Part shown: piece by piece, positions 52,451 through 60,242 of the stretch
Layout: each line of letters begins with the position of its first letter
How positions within the stretch are numbered: the stretch's first letter is position 1
From: an uncultured Eubacteriales bacterium
Lineage (GTDB): Bacteria; Bacillota; Clostridia; Christensenellales; Aristaeellaceae
Direction of reading: 5' to 3'
Length of the DNA: 64,000 nt
Assembly (NCBI GenBank): GCA_900315675.1
Contig: OMZY01000005.1
Location: 62,001 to 126,000, forward strand
Made by a program: the position numbers and the translations under genes
The notes under the pieces: generated by a model
What the model was told of the DNA's origin: nothing
Seen by the model: the letters and a program-made list of their open reading frames with translations, nothing else
The model's database searches: none

Positions 52451-52488
52451 CATATCCAAATGCGGATGAGAAACAGGGGAGGAAAAGA

Positions 52489-53967
52489 ATGATTATCAGA
52501 AGGTTTACGGAGCAGGACGCGCAGGCAGTGTCCGAACTGATTGTGACCACGATCCGGATTTCAAACACAAGGGACTATTCCGCGGAAATGATGGAAGAAC
52601 TGGTGAAGACAGAAACGCCGGAGCATGTGTTGCAGCGGGCTTCCTGGACCCATTTCTACGTAGCGGAGGAGGCCGGACAGATTGTCGGGTGCGGCGCAAT
52701 CGGCCCCTACTGGGGCAAAGAGGATGAAAGCAGCCTGTTCACAATCTTTGTCCATCCGGAATGGCAGGGCAAGGGAATCGGCAGGGCTATTGTGGAGACG
52801 CTGGAAAAGGATGAGTACGGCATACGGGCAAACCGGATCGAGATTCCGGCTTCCATTACCGGACTGCCGTTCTACCGGAAGCTGGGGTATGACTTCAAGG
52901 ACGGGAAGGATACCGTTGACGAGGAACAGCTTTACCGGCTGGAAAAGCAGATTGAGCCACCGGCGATCCGGCAGGTGACGGATCCGGAGGAAAAGTCCCG
53001 GATTGCCCGGGAAATCCTGGAAGCCCTGCCGGAATGGTTTGAGGTTCCGGAGTCCAGAGAACAGTACATCCGGGAATGCAGAAAATGGTTTTTTGCAGCG
53101 GCTGAACGGAACGGCCGGGCGGTGGGCTTCCTGTGCCTGAAGGAAACGGGAAAGGCTACCGTTGAGCTGGCGGTAACAGGCGTACTGAAGGCGCTGCACC
53201 GCCGGGGAACCGGCAGGGCGCTGTTTGAAGCAGCGAAGGAATACGCGGTTGCCGCGGGATATGAATTCATGCAGGTGAAGACGGTGGCGGAAGGCCTCTA
53301 TGAGGATTATGACCGGACCAACCGGTTCTACCAGGGCCTGGGATTCCGGGAACTGGAAGTGATTCCGCAAGTCTGGGACGCGGATAACCCCTGCCAGATT
53401 TATGTGATGTCCCTGAAGGGAACCCTGCCGGAGCAGATTACGGCCCGCCGGAGCTACCGGGGAAAATACAGGCCGGACAGGGTGCCGAGGGAAGACCTGA
53501 AGACGATCCTGGAAGCGGGGCTGGCGGCGCCTTCCGGCTGCAACAAGCAGACCACCAGCCTGATCGCGGTGGATGATCCGGAGATCCTGAAACAGATCAA
53601 CGCGGTGATTGACCCGCCCGTATGCGAGACAGCGCCGGCCATGATCTGCGTGCTGAGCCAGCGGATCAACGCGTTCCGGGACCGGTGCTTTGCCACCCAG
53701 GACTATTCCGCGGCCATTGAGAATATGCTGCTGGCGATTGCCTCCCTGGGATACGGGAGCTGCTGGTTTGAAGGGCATATTACCGACGAGGACAGGATCT
53801 GCGACCGGATCGCGGAGATCCTGAACGTGCCGGAAGGATATGAACTGGTCTGCATCCTGCCGGTGGGAAAGATGGAATCCGCGCCGAATGCGCCGAAGAA
53901 GAGAGCATTTGCGGAGCGGGCCTGGTTTAACGGATTCGGAAAAGAAACAGAGGACGGGAAGGAATGA
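52489..53967 (+). CDS. fusion protein: GNAT acetyltransferase, second GNAT domain, nitroreductase
   Basis: 492 residues. Domain 1 (about 1-150) is a GNAT with HPEWQGKGIGRAIVETLE as acetyl-CoA motif. Domain 2 (about 155-310) is another GNAT with LHRRGTGRALFEAAKEYAVAAGYEFMQVKTV and a C-terminal YQGLGFRELEV. Domain 3 (about 318-490) is a flavin nitroreductase: RRSYRGKYRPDRVPREDLKTILEAGLAAPSGCNKQ, and IENMLLAIASLGYGSCWFEG. Three enzymes on one chain is unusual; with GNATs and a Nudix enzyme downstream a role in chemical detoxification is possible. Overlaps the next gene by four bases. Confidence 0.88.
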   Translation: MIIRRFTEQDAQAVSELIVTTIRISNTRDYSAEMMEELVKTETPEHVLQRASWTHFYVAEEAGQIVGCGAIGPYWGKEDESSLFTIFVHPEWQGKGIGRAIVETLEKDEYGIRANRIEIPASITGLPFYRKLGYDFKDGKDTVDEEQLYRLEKQIEPPAIRQVTDPEEKSRIAREILEALPEWFEVPESREQYIRECRKWFFAAAERNGRAVGFLCLKETGKATVELAVTGVLKALHRRGTGRALFEAAKEYAVAAGYEFMQVKTVAEGLYEDYDRTNRFYQGLGFRELEVIPQVWDADNPCQIYVMSLKGTLPEQITARRSYRGKYRPDRVPREDLKTILEAGLAAPSGCNKQTTSLIAVDDPEILKQINAVIDPPVCETAPAMICVLSQRINAFRDRCFATQDYSAAIENMLLAIASLGYGSCWFEGHITDEDRICDRIAEILNVPEGYELVCILPVGKMESAPNAPKKRAFAERAWFNGFGKETEDGKE

Positions 53968-54497
53968 ACGGTATGAAACTGGCAGAGCCTTCCATGAAAT
54001 ATGACGCGCAGATCCAGGCGTACCGGAAGGAGTTCCTGGAATACGGCGGATCCATGGACGGAACCAATTCCCTGCGGCAATATGAAAAGACGCAGGACTG
54101 GCTGGATCACCTGGAGATCCGCAGGACTCCGGAGCTGCTTCCCCCGGGGAGAACGCTGAGCCGGCAGTACCTGTATATCCGGGAAGAGGATGAAAAGATT
54201 GTCGGTATGATCAGCCTCCGGCCGCAGTTCAACGAATACCTGGAAAAGTACGGCGGAAACATCGGCTATTCCGTTGTGCCGGGCGAGCGCCGGAAAGGCT
54301 ATGCCACCGGGATGCTGAAGGCGTCGCTGCCCCTGTGCAGGGAACTGGGCCTGAAGCGGGTGCTGATTACCTGCATAAAGGGTAATGAAGGAAGCAAAAG
54401 GACGATCCTGAAAAACGGCGGCGTATATGAATCCGCCGTATGGGAACCGGACGAGCAGATCTGGCTGGAACGGTACTGGATCAGCCTGGAGGAATAA
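53964..54497 (+). CDS. GNAT-family N-acetyltransferase
   Basis: 177 residues. Its ATG overlaps the stop of the fusion gene (ATGA). The acetyl-CoA pyrophosphate loop is NIGYSVVPGERRKGYATGMLKASLPLCRELGLKRVLITC, with later NGGVYES as the hydrophobic strand after the second CoA helix. The N-terminal 80 residues include ADxxF-like EYGGSMDGTNSL and resemble the Acetyltransf_3/RimJ type that acts on protein or small-molecule amines. Substrate not determinable. RBS lies in the upstream gene. Confidence 0.88.
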   Translation: MNGMKLAEPSMKYDAQIQAYRKEFLEYGGSMDGTNSLRQYEKTQDWLDHLEIRRTPELLPPGRTLSRQYLYIREEDEKIVGMISLRPQFNEYLEKYGGNIGYSVVPGERRKGYATGMLKASLPLCRELGLKRVLITCIKGNEGSKRTILKNGGVYESAVWEPDEQIWLERYWISLEE

Positions 54498-54509
54498 GGA
54501 GGATCAGAC

Positions 54510-55325
54510 ATGGATAACTTTGTGAACGAGCAGGATTTTGAGCTGCTGAAACAGGATGACTGCACCTTCCAGGTGCTGGACAGGATCCTGAAGGGACCGT
54601 GTGACATTATCCGTTCCGACCATGAAAAGCTGATCCTGTGCTCCTCGGAACCCTGTTATCCGGTCTGGATCTGGACGCCGGACGGCCTGACGGAGGCAGA
54701 GAAGGAAGCCGCCTGGCAGCTGGCGGAAAGCTGCCGTCCGCTGGCGGAGGGTTACCGGTACAACATCAAGGAGGAACTGGCGGAGTACTTCCTGGACAGA
54801 GCCCGCGAAGCAGGCCTGCAGGCCGGATACCTGATGCGGATGTATGCCTACGACTGCCCGGAACCCACTGCCCCGGAAAAGACAGCAGACGGGGAAATGT
54901 ACAAATGCACGCCGGAGGATCTGGAAGAGGCAGCCGATCTGTATGCGCGGTTCTATCCGGATATCGGGGAAACGGACGTGACCAGGGAACACTGCCTGGA
55001 GCGGGCAGAGAGCGGCATCAACGACAATGAATTCTTTTTCTGGAAGAACGCGGACGGGAAGACCGTGGCCTGCTGCGGGTACAAGCAGAACGGGGATACG
55101 GCGACCGTCGGACCGGTGTTTACGGTGGAGGCATACCGCCGGAAGCATTACGCCCAGAATCTGGTTTACCGGGTGACGAAGAGACTGCTGGAAAAAGGAT
55201 TCCGGGCCATGCTCTATACCGACGCGGGATACGCGGCCTCCAATGAATGCTACCGGAAGATCGGCTATATCCTGCGGGGCAGGCTGTGCACAGTTGCCCA
55301 GACGGAAAACGAAAAAAGGGAATAA
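54510..55325 (+). CDS. GNAT-family N-acetyltransferase with N-terminal extension
   Basis: 271 residues. The C-terminal GNAT domain (about 130-265) shows YKCTPEDLEEAADLYARFYPD, GPVFTVEAYRRKHYAQNLVYRVTKRLLEKGFRAMLYTDAGYAASNECYRKIGY. The N-terminal 125 residues, with WIWTPDGLTEAEKEAAW, form a related but degenerate half that lacks the CoA loop, as in double-GNAT proteins. RBS AAGGAGG, 12 bases after the previous stop. Part of the same operon. Confidence 0.86.
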   Translation: MDNFVNEQDFELLKQDDCTFQVLDRILKGPCDIIRSDHEKLILCSSEPCYPVWIWTPDGLTEAEKEAAWQLAESCRPLAEGYRYNIKEELAEYFLDRAREAGLQAGYLMRMYAYDCPEPTAPEKTADGEMYKCTPEDLEEAADLYARFYPDIGETDVTREHCLERAESGINDNEFFFWKNADGKTVACCGYKQNGDTATVGPVFTVEAYRRKHYAQNLVYRVTKRLLEKGFRAMLYTDAGYAASNECYRKIGYILRGRLCTVAQTENEKRE

Positions 55326-55342
55326 ACAGGGAGAAACGGAAT

Positions 55343-55813
55343 ATGTTTTACGATACAGAAGACCTGAAGGATGGGGAAATCCAGCTGCGGCTGGAAAGAA
55401 CCGCCGAAGGGAATCCGGAGAAAAACTGGGTGCCGGCCTATTACTTCGGTATCTGCCTGGCGGACGGAACGCGGATCGGGCAGTGCGACCTGCGGATCGG
55501 CCACAACGACCGGCTCTACATCGGCGGGAACATCGGTTACGGCATCGACGAAGGCTACCGGGGACACCGTTACGCGGCAAAGGCCTGCAGGCTGCTGTTC
55601 CGGCAGGCGAGGAAGCACGGGCTGGGGTATGTGATTATTACCTGTGATCCGACAAACACCGCTTCCTCCCGGACCTGCGAGCTGGCGGACGGGGAGTATC
55701 TGGAAACGGCTGATATTCCGGAAGATCACGATATGTATGAAAGGGGACTGCGGCAGGTCATGGTTTACCGATTTGACCTGGACCGCGGGGAAAACGAAGA
55801 TGGAACGAACTGA
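55343..55813 (+). CDS. GNAT-family N-acetyltransferase
   Basis: 156 residues from the ATG at 55343 (CAGGGAG ahead); the frame is open further upstream but overlaps the previous gene. GNIGYGIDEGYRGHRYAAKACRLLFRQARKHGLGYVIITCDPTNTASSRTCE contains the CoA loop (R/Q-x-x-G-x-A) and the Asn that follows. Short, single domain. The fourth acetyltransferase unit in the operon. Overlaps the Nudix gene by 14 bases. Confidence 0.88.
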   Translation: MFYDTEDLKDGEIQLRLERTAEGNPEKNWVPAYYFGICLADGTRIGQCDLRIGHNDRLYIGGNIGYGIDEGYRGHRYAAKACRLLFRQARKHGLGYVIITCDPTNTASSRTCELADGEYLETADIPEDHDMYERGLRQVMVYRFDLDRGENEDGTN

Positions 55814-56249
55814 ACGGGTGATCCTGACCAACCTTTGCATGATCCAGGACGGTACGAAGGTGCTGGTGGAGGAAAAGACCGGCAAGGGCGCCGGCGGGAT
55901 CATCTTCCCCGGCGGCCATGTGGAGGAACACGAACCTGTTGTGGATTCCGTGATCCGCGAAATGAAGGAAGAAACGGGACTGACCATTGAAAACCCGAAG
56001 CTGTGCGGGATCAAGGAATGGATCAACGAGGACGGAAGCCGGTACCTGGTGTTCCTGTTCAAAACCGACCGGTTCTCCGGGAAACTGGTTTCCTCCGACG
56101 AGGGAAAGGTTTTCTGGATGGAAAAGGATGAAGTGCTGAAGGCCCACTGGATCTGGGAAATGGACAAGCTGATGCGGATTATGGCGGACGGGGACTATAC
56201 GGAACTGTTCTTTGATCCGGCGGACGACTGGAAGCCGGTGCTGAAATAA
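55800..56249 (+). CDS. Nudix hydrolase (MutT/8-oxo-dGTPase-like)
   Basis: 149 residues from the ATG at 55800, overlapping the preceding GNAT. The Nudix box reads GGHVEEHEPVVDSVIREMKEETGL (G-x5-E-x7-R-E-x2-E-E-x-G-U) near residues 36-58 and is intact, so Mg2+-dependent cleavage of a nucleoside diphosphate derivative is expected. The FPGGHVEE and E-W-x-I-W-E-M-D-K-L ending fit the 8-oxo-dGTP diphosphatase-like branch. A longer reading with 52 more N-terminal residues is unlikely, as it runs through the GNAT gene in another frame. Confidence 0.92.
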   Translation: MERTERVILTNLCMIQDGTKVLVEEKTGKGAGGIIFPGGHVEEHEPVVDSVIREMKEETGLTIENPKLCGIKEWINEDGSRYLVFLFKTDRFSGKLVSSDEGKVFWMEKDEVLKAHWIWEMDKLMRIMADGDYTELFFDPADDWKPVLK

Positions 56250-56289
56250 ACCCCGTAAAGGAACGAGAAAGACAAAGGAGTAAAAAGAC

Positions 56290-57045
56290 ATGATCACTGA
56301 TTCTTTTGATAACCTGTCCCCGGCAATCATCAATCCGGTACGGAAGGAGAACGCCCCGGCGGTGGACGCCTGCATTGTGACGTTCTCCCATGAAATAGAG
56401 AAATATGTGGCGGAGAACTATGCCTCCGGGGAGATCACCTCCCTGTGGTGCGCCACGGGACGGACGCCGGTTTACCTGATCGAGAAAAACGGCAAGCGGT
56501 TCGCCTTCTACAAAACCTATGTGGGCGCGCCGATCACCGTCGGCCTGATGGAGGACGCCGCGACGGAAATGGCCTGCGACAAATTCATCCTTTTCGGTGG
56601 GGCGGGCTGCCTGAACAAGGAGATCGCCCACGGGAAAGTGATGGTGCCCACCGCCGCCTACCGGGACGAGGGAACCTCCTACCACTACGCGCCGGCGGCG
56701 GACTATGTGACCGTCGGCAAGGCGGAGACCGTGGCGGAATGCATGAAGGCCAACGGCATCCCCTATGTGCTGGGAAAAACCTGGACCACGGATTCCTTCT
56801 ACCGGGAGACGCGGAACAACTTTGAAAAGCGGAAGGCGGACGGCTGCATCTCCGTGGAGATGGAGTGTGCCGGAACGCAGGCCATGTGCGACTTCCGGGG
56901 CCTGGAACTGTATCCGTTCTTCACCAGCGGAGACCTGCTGGACGCGCCGGAATGGGACGAACGGGGCAAGGACTACTCCAACGGCGGCCAGCATGACGTG
57001 GGGCATTTCAGCATCGCCCTTGCCCTGGCGGATTTCATTTCATAA
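56290..57045 (+). CDS. nucleoside phosphorylase (PNP/UDP family)
   Basis: 251 residues, cytoplasmic. APITVGLMEDAATEMACDKFILFGGAGCLNKEIAHGKVMVPTAAYRDEGTSYHY is the central phosphorylase region and VEMECAGTQAMCDFRG the conserved purine/uridine phosphorylase Met-Glu motif (ribose binding) near residue 195. It cleaves a nucleoside with phosphate to base and ribose 1-phosphate; base specificity is uncertain. RBS AAAGGAG, 40 bases after the Nudix gene, consistent with nucleotide salvage or clean-up. Confidence 0.9.
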   Translation: MITDSFDNLSPAIINPVRKENAPAVDACIVTFSHEIEKYVAENYASGEITSLWCATGRTPVYLIEKNGKRFAFYKTYVGAPITVGLMEDAATEMACDKFILFGGAGCLNKEIAHGKVMVPTAAYRDEGTSYHYAPAADYVTVGKAETVAECMKANGIPYVLGKTWTTDSFYRETRNNFEKRKADGCISVEMECAGTQAMCDFRGLELYPFFTSGDLLDAPEWDERGKDYSNGGQHDVGHFSIALALADFIS

Positions 57046-57062
57046 AAAAATTTTGGAGAACC

Positions 57063-57091
57063 TGTAACATTTACCGCTTTTCATTCGTAAT
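57063..57091 (+). promoter_or_regulatory. ECF-type promoter of the sigma gene
   Basis: TGTAAC (57063-57068), 17 bases, CGTAAT (57086-57091), like the minus-strand promoter at 22900-22927. Confidence 0.5.
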
Positions 57092-57117
57092 ATCAGTGAA
57101 GAAGGCAGGTGAAACGG

Positions 57118-57648
57118 ATGGCCGGGGATCAGGAACTGGTGACGCTTCTGAAAGCCGGAGACGCGGACGCGCTGGAACAGCTGATTGCGCGCTGGCGTTC
57201 CGGGGCGGAAGCATACGCCTGCAGCCTTCTCCATGATTCCCAGGCCGCCGAGGACGCCGTGCAGGAGGCCTTTGCCCGGCTCTATGCCGTGAGGACGGAC
57301 ATAGACGAGAGACGGTCCTTCTCCGCGTACCTGTACACGATTGTAAAACGGATCTGCCTGGACGAGCTGCGAAAGCGGAAACGCTTTCCGGAACTCCCGG
57401 GAGAGCTGCCCGATCCGCCCGTTCCGTCCGCGGAAGCAGAATACATCAGCCGGTGGGACCGGCTGAACCGGATTCACCTGCTGGCGGGACTGGATGAAAC
57501 GGACAGGCAGCTGCTGCTGGCGTTTTCCCTGGAAGGGAAATCCACAAAGCAGATCGCCGGGGAAATGAACCTGACCGACGGCCAGGTACGCGTCCGGCTG
57601 CACCGGATCCGCAGAAAGATGAGGAAAGGAATGAAAGAAGATGCGTGA
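57118..57648 (+). CDS. ECF sigma factor
   Basis: 176 residues from the ATG at 57118 (AGGCAGG eight bases before; a GTG nine bases upstream has no room for a site). Region 2: LLHDSQAAEDAVQEAFARLYAVRTDIDERRSFSAYLYTIVKRICLDELRKRKRF; region 4: LAGLDETDRQLLLAFSLEGKSTKQIAGEMNLTDGQVRVRLHRIRRKMRKGM. Its stop overlaps a small membrane protein by eight bases, and signal peptidase I follows, so an envelope or secretion-stress role is reasonable. Confidence 0.9.
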   Translation: MAGDQELVTLLKAGDADALEQLIARWRSGAEAYACSLLHDSQAAEDAVQEAFARLYAVRTDIDERRSFSAYLYTIVKRICLDELRKRKRFPELPGELPDPPVPSAEAEYISRWDRLNRIHLLAGLDETDRQLLLAFSLEGKSTKQIAGEMNLTDGQVRVRLHRIRRKMRKGMKEDA

Positions 57649-57826
57649 CGAATACCTGAACCGGATTATCCGGCGCGGAAACGAACTCGCTGTGATGGAA
57701 CAGGCCGCGCTGTCTTATCCGAAAAGCACATCGGTGATCCGCTGGGTGGTGGCTGCCGCCTTCGGAACCCTGGTGACTCTTCTTCCTTCCGTCTGCACTG
57801 CCCATGCCTTCTTCCAGATGATGTGA
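57641..57826 (+). CDS. small membrane protein coupled to the sigma gene
   Basis: 61 residues with one membrane helix (about 33-54, VIRWVVAAAFGTLVTLLPSV) and a charged cytoplasmic N-terminus (MRDEYLNRIIRRGNELAVMEQ). Its ATG overlaps the sigma gene stop, as anti-sigma genes do here. It lacks a zinc-finger motif, and at 61 residues it would be a minimal anti-sigma factor or a sigma-associated small protein; both are inference. Followed by lepB 16 bases later. Confidence 0.6.
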   Translation: MRDEYLNRIIRRGNELAVMEQAALSYPKSTSVIRWVVAAAFGTLVTLLPSVCTAHAFFQMM

Positions 57827-57842
57827 AAGGCGGAAACGACCC

Positions 57843-58463
57843 ATGGAAGAAAAGAAAGAAACGAAGAAAAAGAAATCGGTCCTGCGGGAAATCCTGGAGT
57901 GGGTGCTGACCATTGCTGCCGCGGTTGTCATCGCGCTGCCGATCCGGGCGTTCGCTTTTGAAATGGTCCGGGTGGACGGAGGGTCCATGAACAGCACCCT
58001 GTCCAACGGGGAAATCATGTTTGTGACCAAGTTTGACTACGCCTCCACCTGGCTTTCCTTCCCCTGGCAGGATGATGAAGCCAGGGAAAAAGCGGCCCGC
58101 ATTACCACAGGCGGCAATCCGAAACGGTTTGACGTGGTGATCTGCCGGTATCCCGGCCGGGGCGACACCAACTTTGTGAAGCGGGTGGTGGGTCTGCCCG
58201 GGGATACGGTGGAGCTGCGGGAAGGCTACCTGTACGTGAACGGAGAAAAGTATGAGGAACCGTACATCCTGGATGAATACCGGAGCGGATCGCGGAACAA
58301 CTTCGGTCCCTATGAGGTGCCGGAAGGGGAGTACTTTGTGATGGGCGATCACCGGAACAATTCCAACGACAGCCGGTCCCAGGGATCCCTGCCGCGGAAC
58401 ATGATTATCGGACACGCGCGGACGGTGCTGTATCCCTTCAGCGATATCCGGGGAATTGAATAA
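57843..58463 (+). CDS. lepB: signal peptidase I
   Basis: 206 residues. A basic N-terminus, one membrane anchor (about 18-38), then the conserved boxes: VDGGSMNSTLSNGE with the catalytic Ser, GDTNFVKRVVGLPGDTVELREG with the catalytic Lys, and YFVMGDHRNNSNDSR. The usual SM-P-T-L of box B is SMNSTL here. It cleaves signal peptides at the outer face of the membrane; nearly all the secreted proteins of this window carry suitable A-x-A sites. Strong terminator after the gene. Confidence 0.96.
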   Translation: MEEKKETKKKKSVLREILEWVLTIAAAVVIALPIRAFAFEMVRVDGGSMNSTLSNGEIMFVTKFDYASTWLSFPWQDDEAREKAARITTGGNPKRFDVVICRYPGRGDTNFVKRVVGLPGDTVELREGYLYVNGEKYEEPYILDEYRSGSRNNFGPYEVPEGEYFVMGDHRNNSNDSRSQGSLPRNMIIGHARTVLYPFSDIRGIE

Positions 58464-58471
58464 AACAGGGC

Positions 58472-58516
58472 AAAAAGGAAGAGGGTATCGCGTCGGGGCG
58501 ATACCCTCTTCCTTTT
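58472..58516 (+). terminator. terminator after lepB
   Basis: An approximately 18-pair stem (AAAAGGAAGAGGGTATCGC and its complement) ending in TTTTT. Confidence 0.9.
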
Positions 58517-58519
58517 TGA

Positions 58520-58632
58520 ATGAATACTGAAAACTGAAAACTAGATCCTTCGACTGCGCTCCCTTCGTACCGCTTGCTCAGGATGACATTTCATAAAGAG
58601 AAAACTGCTTCCGGCAGGAAGCAGTTTTCAGC
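58520..58632. repeat. dispersed repeat copy plus palindrome
   Basis: ACTGAAA simple repeats (58526-58542), then a TTCGACTGCGCTCCC...GCTCAGGATGACA copy (58548-58588; nearly identical to 44893-44938), then a 12-13-pair hairpin GAAAACTGCTTCC / GGAAGCAGTTTTC (58600-58629). Confidence 0.75.
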
Positions 58633-58649
58633 ATTTAAATGCGGTGGGG

Positions 58650-59180
58650 TCAGAAGAACTTAACGGTTTCCTCCAGGGGCTTGCGTGGCGGCGTGGCGGG
58701 AGCGGCGTCGCTCTTTCCGACGGCGATGACGGAGATGAGCTCCTCATTTTCAGGGATGTTCAGCTTATCCCGGAGAAGATCCACATCCCGCAGGCCCATG
58801 ATCAGGGTATCGTAGCCCAGGTCTTTGGCCGCGAGAATCAGGTAGGCGTCATGCAGGCCCAGGTCGTAAATGCCCCAGCCGTTGCCGATATCATCCACAG
58901 GCTGGCCGTCCGGGCCGAAACCGACGATGCCTTTGACAAAGGTGGTGACGATGAGGGCCGCGTTGGCGGAGCTCTTCTTGTTAAAACCGGGCAGGGCGGC
59001 ATCCCGCAGGGTTTCCAGAACCTCCGGCGTTTCCAGCACGTAGCAGCGGGCGGTCTGCTGGTTCATCCAGGAGGGAGCCTGCTGGGCGGCTTTACAGATG
59101 GCTTCCAGGTCTTTGTGGCAGACGCCGGACTGATAGCTCCGGACGCTGCGGCGGGCGGCGATCAGGTCTTTGAATTCCAT
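58650..59180 (-). CDS. nitroreductase-family flavoprotein
   Basis: 176 residues. MEFKDLIAARRSVRSYQSGVCHKDLEAICKAAQQAPSWMNQQTAR is the classical FMN-binding start, and GIYDLGLHDAYLILAAKDLGYDTLIMGLRDVDLLRDKLNIPENEELISVIAVGK the C-terminal part. It reduces nitro or quinone compounds with NAD(P)H; physiological substrate unknown. Not a recent copy of the nitroreductase domain in 52489-53967. RBS GGAGG. Gene ends next to repeats. Confidence 0.92.
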   Translation of the reverse strand: MEFKDLIAARRSVRSYQSGVCHKDLEAICKAAQQAPSWMNQQTARCYVLETPEVLETLRDAALPGFNKKSSANAALIVTTFVKGIVGFGPDGQPVDDIGNGWGIYDLGLHDAYLILAAKDLGYDTLIMGLRDVDLLRDKLNIPENEELISVIAVGKSDAAPATPPRKPLEETVKFF

Positions 59181-59256
59181 GAGAATGTCCTCCTTTATGA
59201 ATATGATTTATCTGATTTCCTGAACAGGATTGACAAACAAGGTTTATCAGAAACGG

Positions 59257-59382
59257 TTACCGGCAGGCTTTCCGCACCGCTTCCCGGACGGTTTCCAGGG
59301 GAAGGTTGAACTCCTTCGCCAGGGCGGCGGTGAGCATGTCGCCCGCGGCGCCCATGGCGCATTCCAGGTAAAGTGTTTTCAT
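59257..59382 (-). pseudogene. larC: LarC N-terminal fragment
   Basis: 41 codons starting [20 protein letters not shown] and ending REAVRKACR, then TAA. [21 protein letters not shown] is the conserved N-terminus of LarC, which inserts nickel into the pincer cofactor of lactate racemase. The full protein has about 400 residues; the rest is absent here. It lies 12 bases after the S-component gene on the same strand. A remnant after deletion, or the first piece of a split gene; the former is more likely as nothing larC-like follows. Confidence 0.6.
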
Positions 59383-59394
59383 CCGGAACCTATT

Positions 59395-59928
59395 TTATTT
59401 GTTGAGGGAAAGACCGGCGTGCTCCAATACCATGACGATGACCGGGATCAGGATAATGTGCAGGATGATGCCCGGAATTGCGTTGGTGAAGGCACCGGCC
59501 AGGAAGAGCGCCCAGGTGAAGGAATTGCCGCTCAGGCCGGCAATGATCAGCCGGGCAATACCCCATATGACGCGGCCGGCCAGCATGGCGACGATCAGCG
59601 TGACATAAATGCTCCATTTCTTTTTGGGCAGCAGACGGTAAAGAATACCGGAAACCAGGCCGTAAACCGCCAGCTCAAAGGCCATGGCGACGGCACCGGG
59701 AACTATGACGGGCATGCCGAAGATCAGCGAACGCAGCAGCGGGGCAATGAAACCAACCGCCAGGCCCCAGGGCCAGCCAACCAGGAAGCCGCAGAGCAGG
59801 ACGGGAATATGCATAGGACTGAGGGCGGAGCCGATCTGGGGAATCTGGCCCGTCAGGAAGGGAAGAACCAGGGCAAGCGCCAGGAACAGCGCGGCATAAG
59901 TGAGTTTGCGAATCTGAAGGGAAGTCAA
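59395..59928 (-). CDS. ECF transporter S component
   Basis: 177 residues from the TTG at 59928, which has AGAGGAG eight bases before it; a GTG at 59946 is the alternative. Five to six membrane helices with few charges; LTYAALFLALALVLPFLTGQIPQIGSALSPMHIPVLLCGFLVGWPWGLAVGFIAPLLRSLIFGMP is typical of the substrate-binding S proteins of energy-coupling-factor vitamin/metal importers. The AT module is not encoded here. A MerR-type promoter lies upstream and a larC relic downstream, which hints at nickel or a small organic cofactor. Substrate undetermined. Confidence 0.85.
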   Translation of the reverse strand: MTSLQIRKLTYAALFLALALVLPFLTGQIPQIGSALSPMHIPVLLCGFLVGWPWGLAVGFIAPLLRSLIFGMPVIVPGAVAMAFELAVYGLVSGILYRLLPKKKWSIYVTLIVAMLAGRVIWGIARLIIAGLSGNSFTWALFLAGAFTNAIPGIILHIILIPVIVMVLEHAGLSLNK

Positions 59929-59980
59929 GGACAGGTCTCCTCTCACAGGTTATTTACAGTGATCTGTATCAATCATTACC

Positions 59981-60011
59981 ATGTTAAACCTTAAAGTAAA
60001 CTCCAAGTCAA
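59981..60011 (-). promoter_or_regulatory. MerR-type promoter/operator
   Basis: TTGACT (60011-60006) and TAACAT (59986-59981) are 19 bases apart, and the spacer holds a dyad, CTTGGAGT-TT-ACTTTAAG (60007-59990; six of eight match). A 19-bp spacer with this dyad is the hallmark of promoters activated by MerR proteins. No merR gene lies in the window. The rest of 60012-60242 shows nothing certain. Confidence 0.65.
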
Positions 60012-60242
60012 GAGTCTGGATGCAATAAATGAAAAAACAGGCGGGAAAAGGTGCTCTATTTTTCCGATTTCATCCTTTATTCAGGAGGCTGACGCCTGTA
60101 TGATAAACGGCGAACACAGCTGATTCCCTGCATCTCGGCGGAAACGGACGGAAAGAAACAGAACGGGACGGGAAGGGAACGCAGCCCAGAAGCGTATCGG
60201 ACAAGGCAAAACAAATCAGAAAGAAATGAGAGCATCAGTTAA

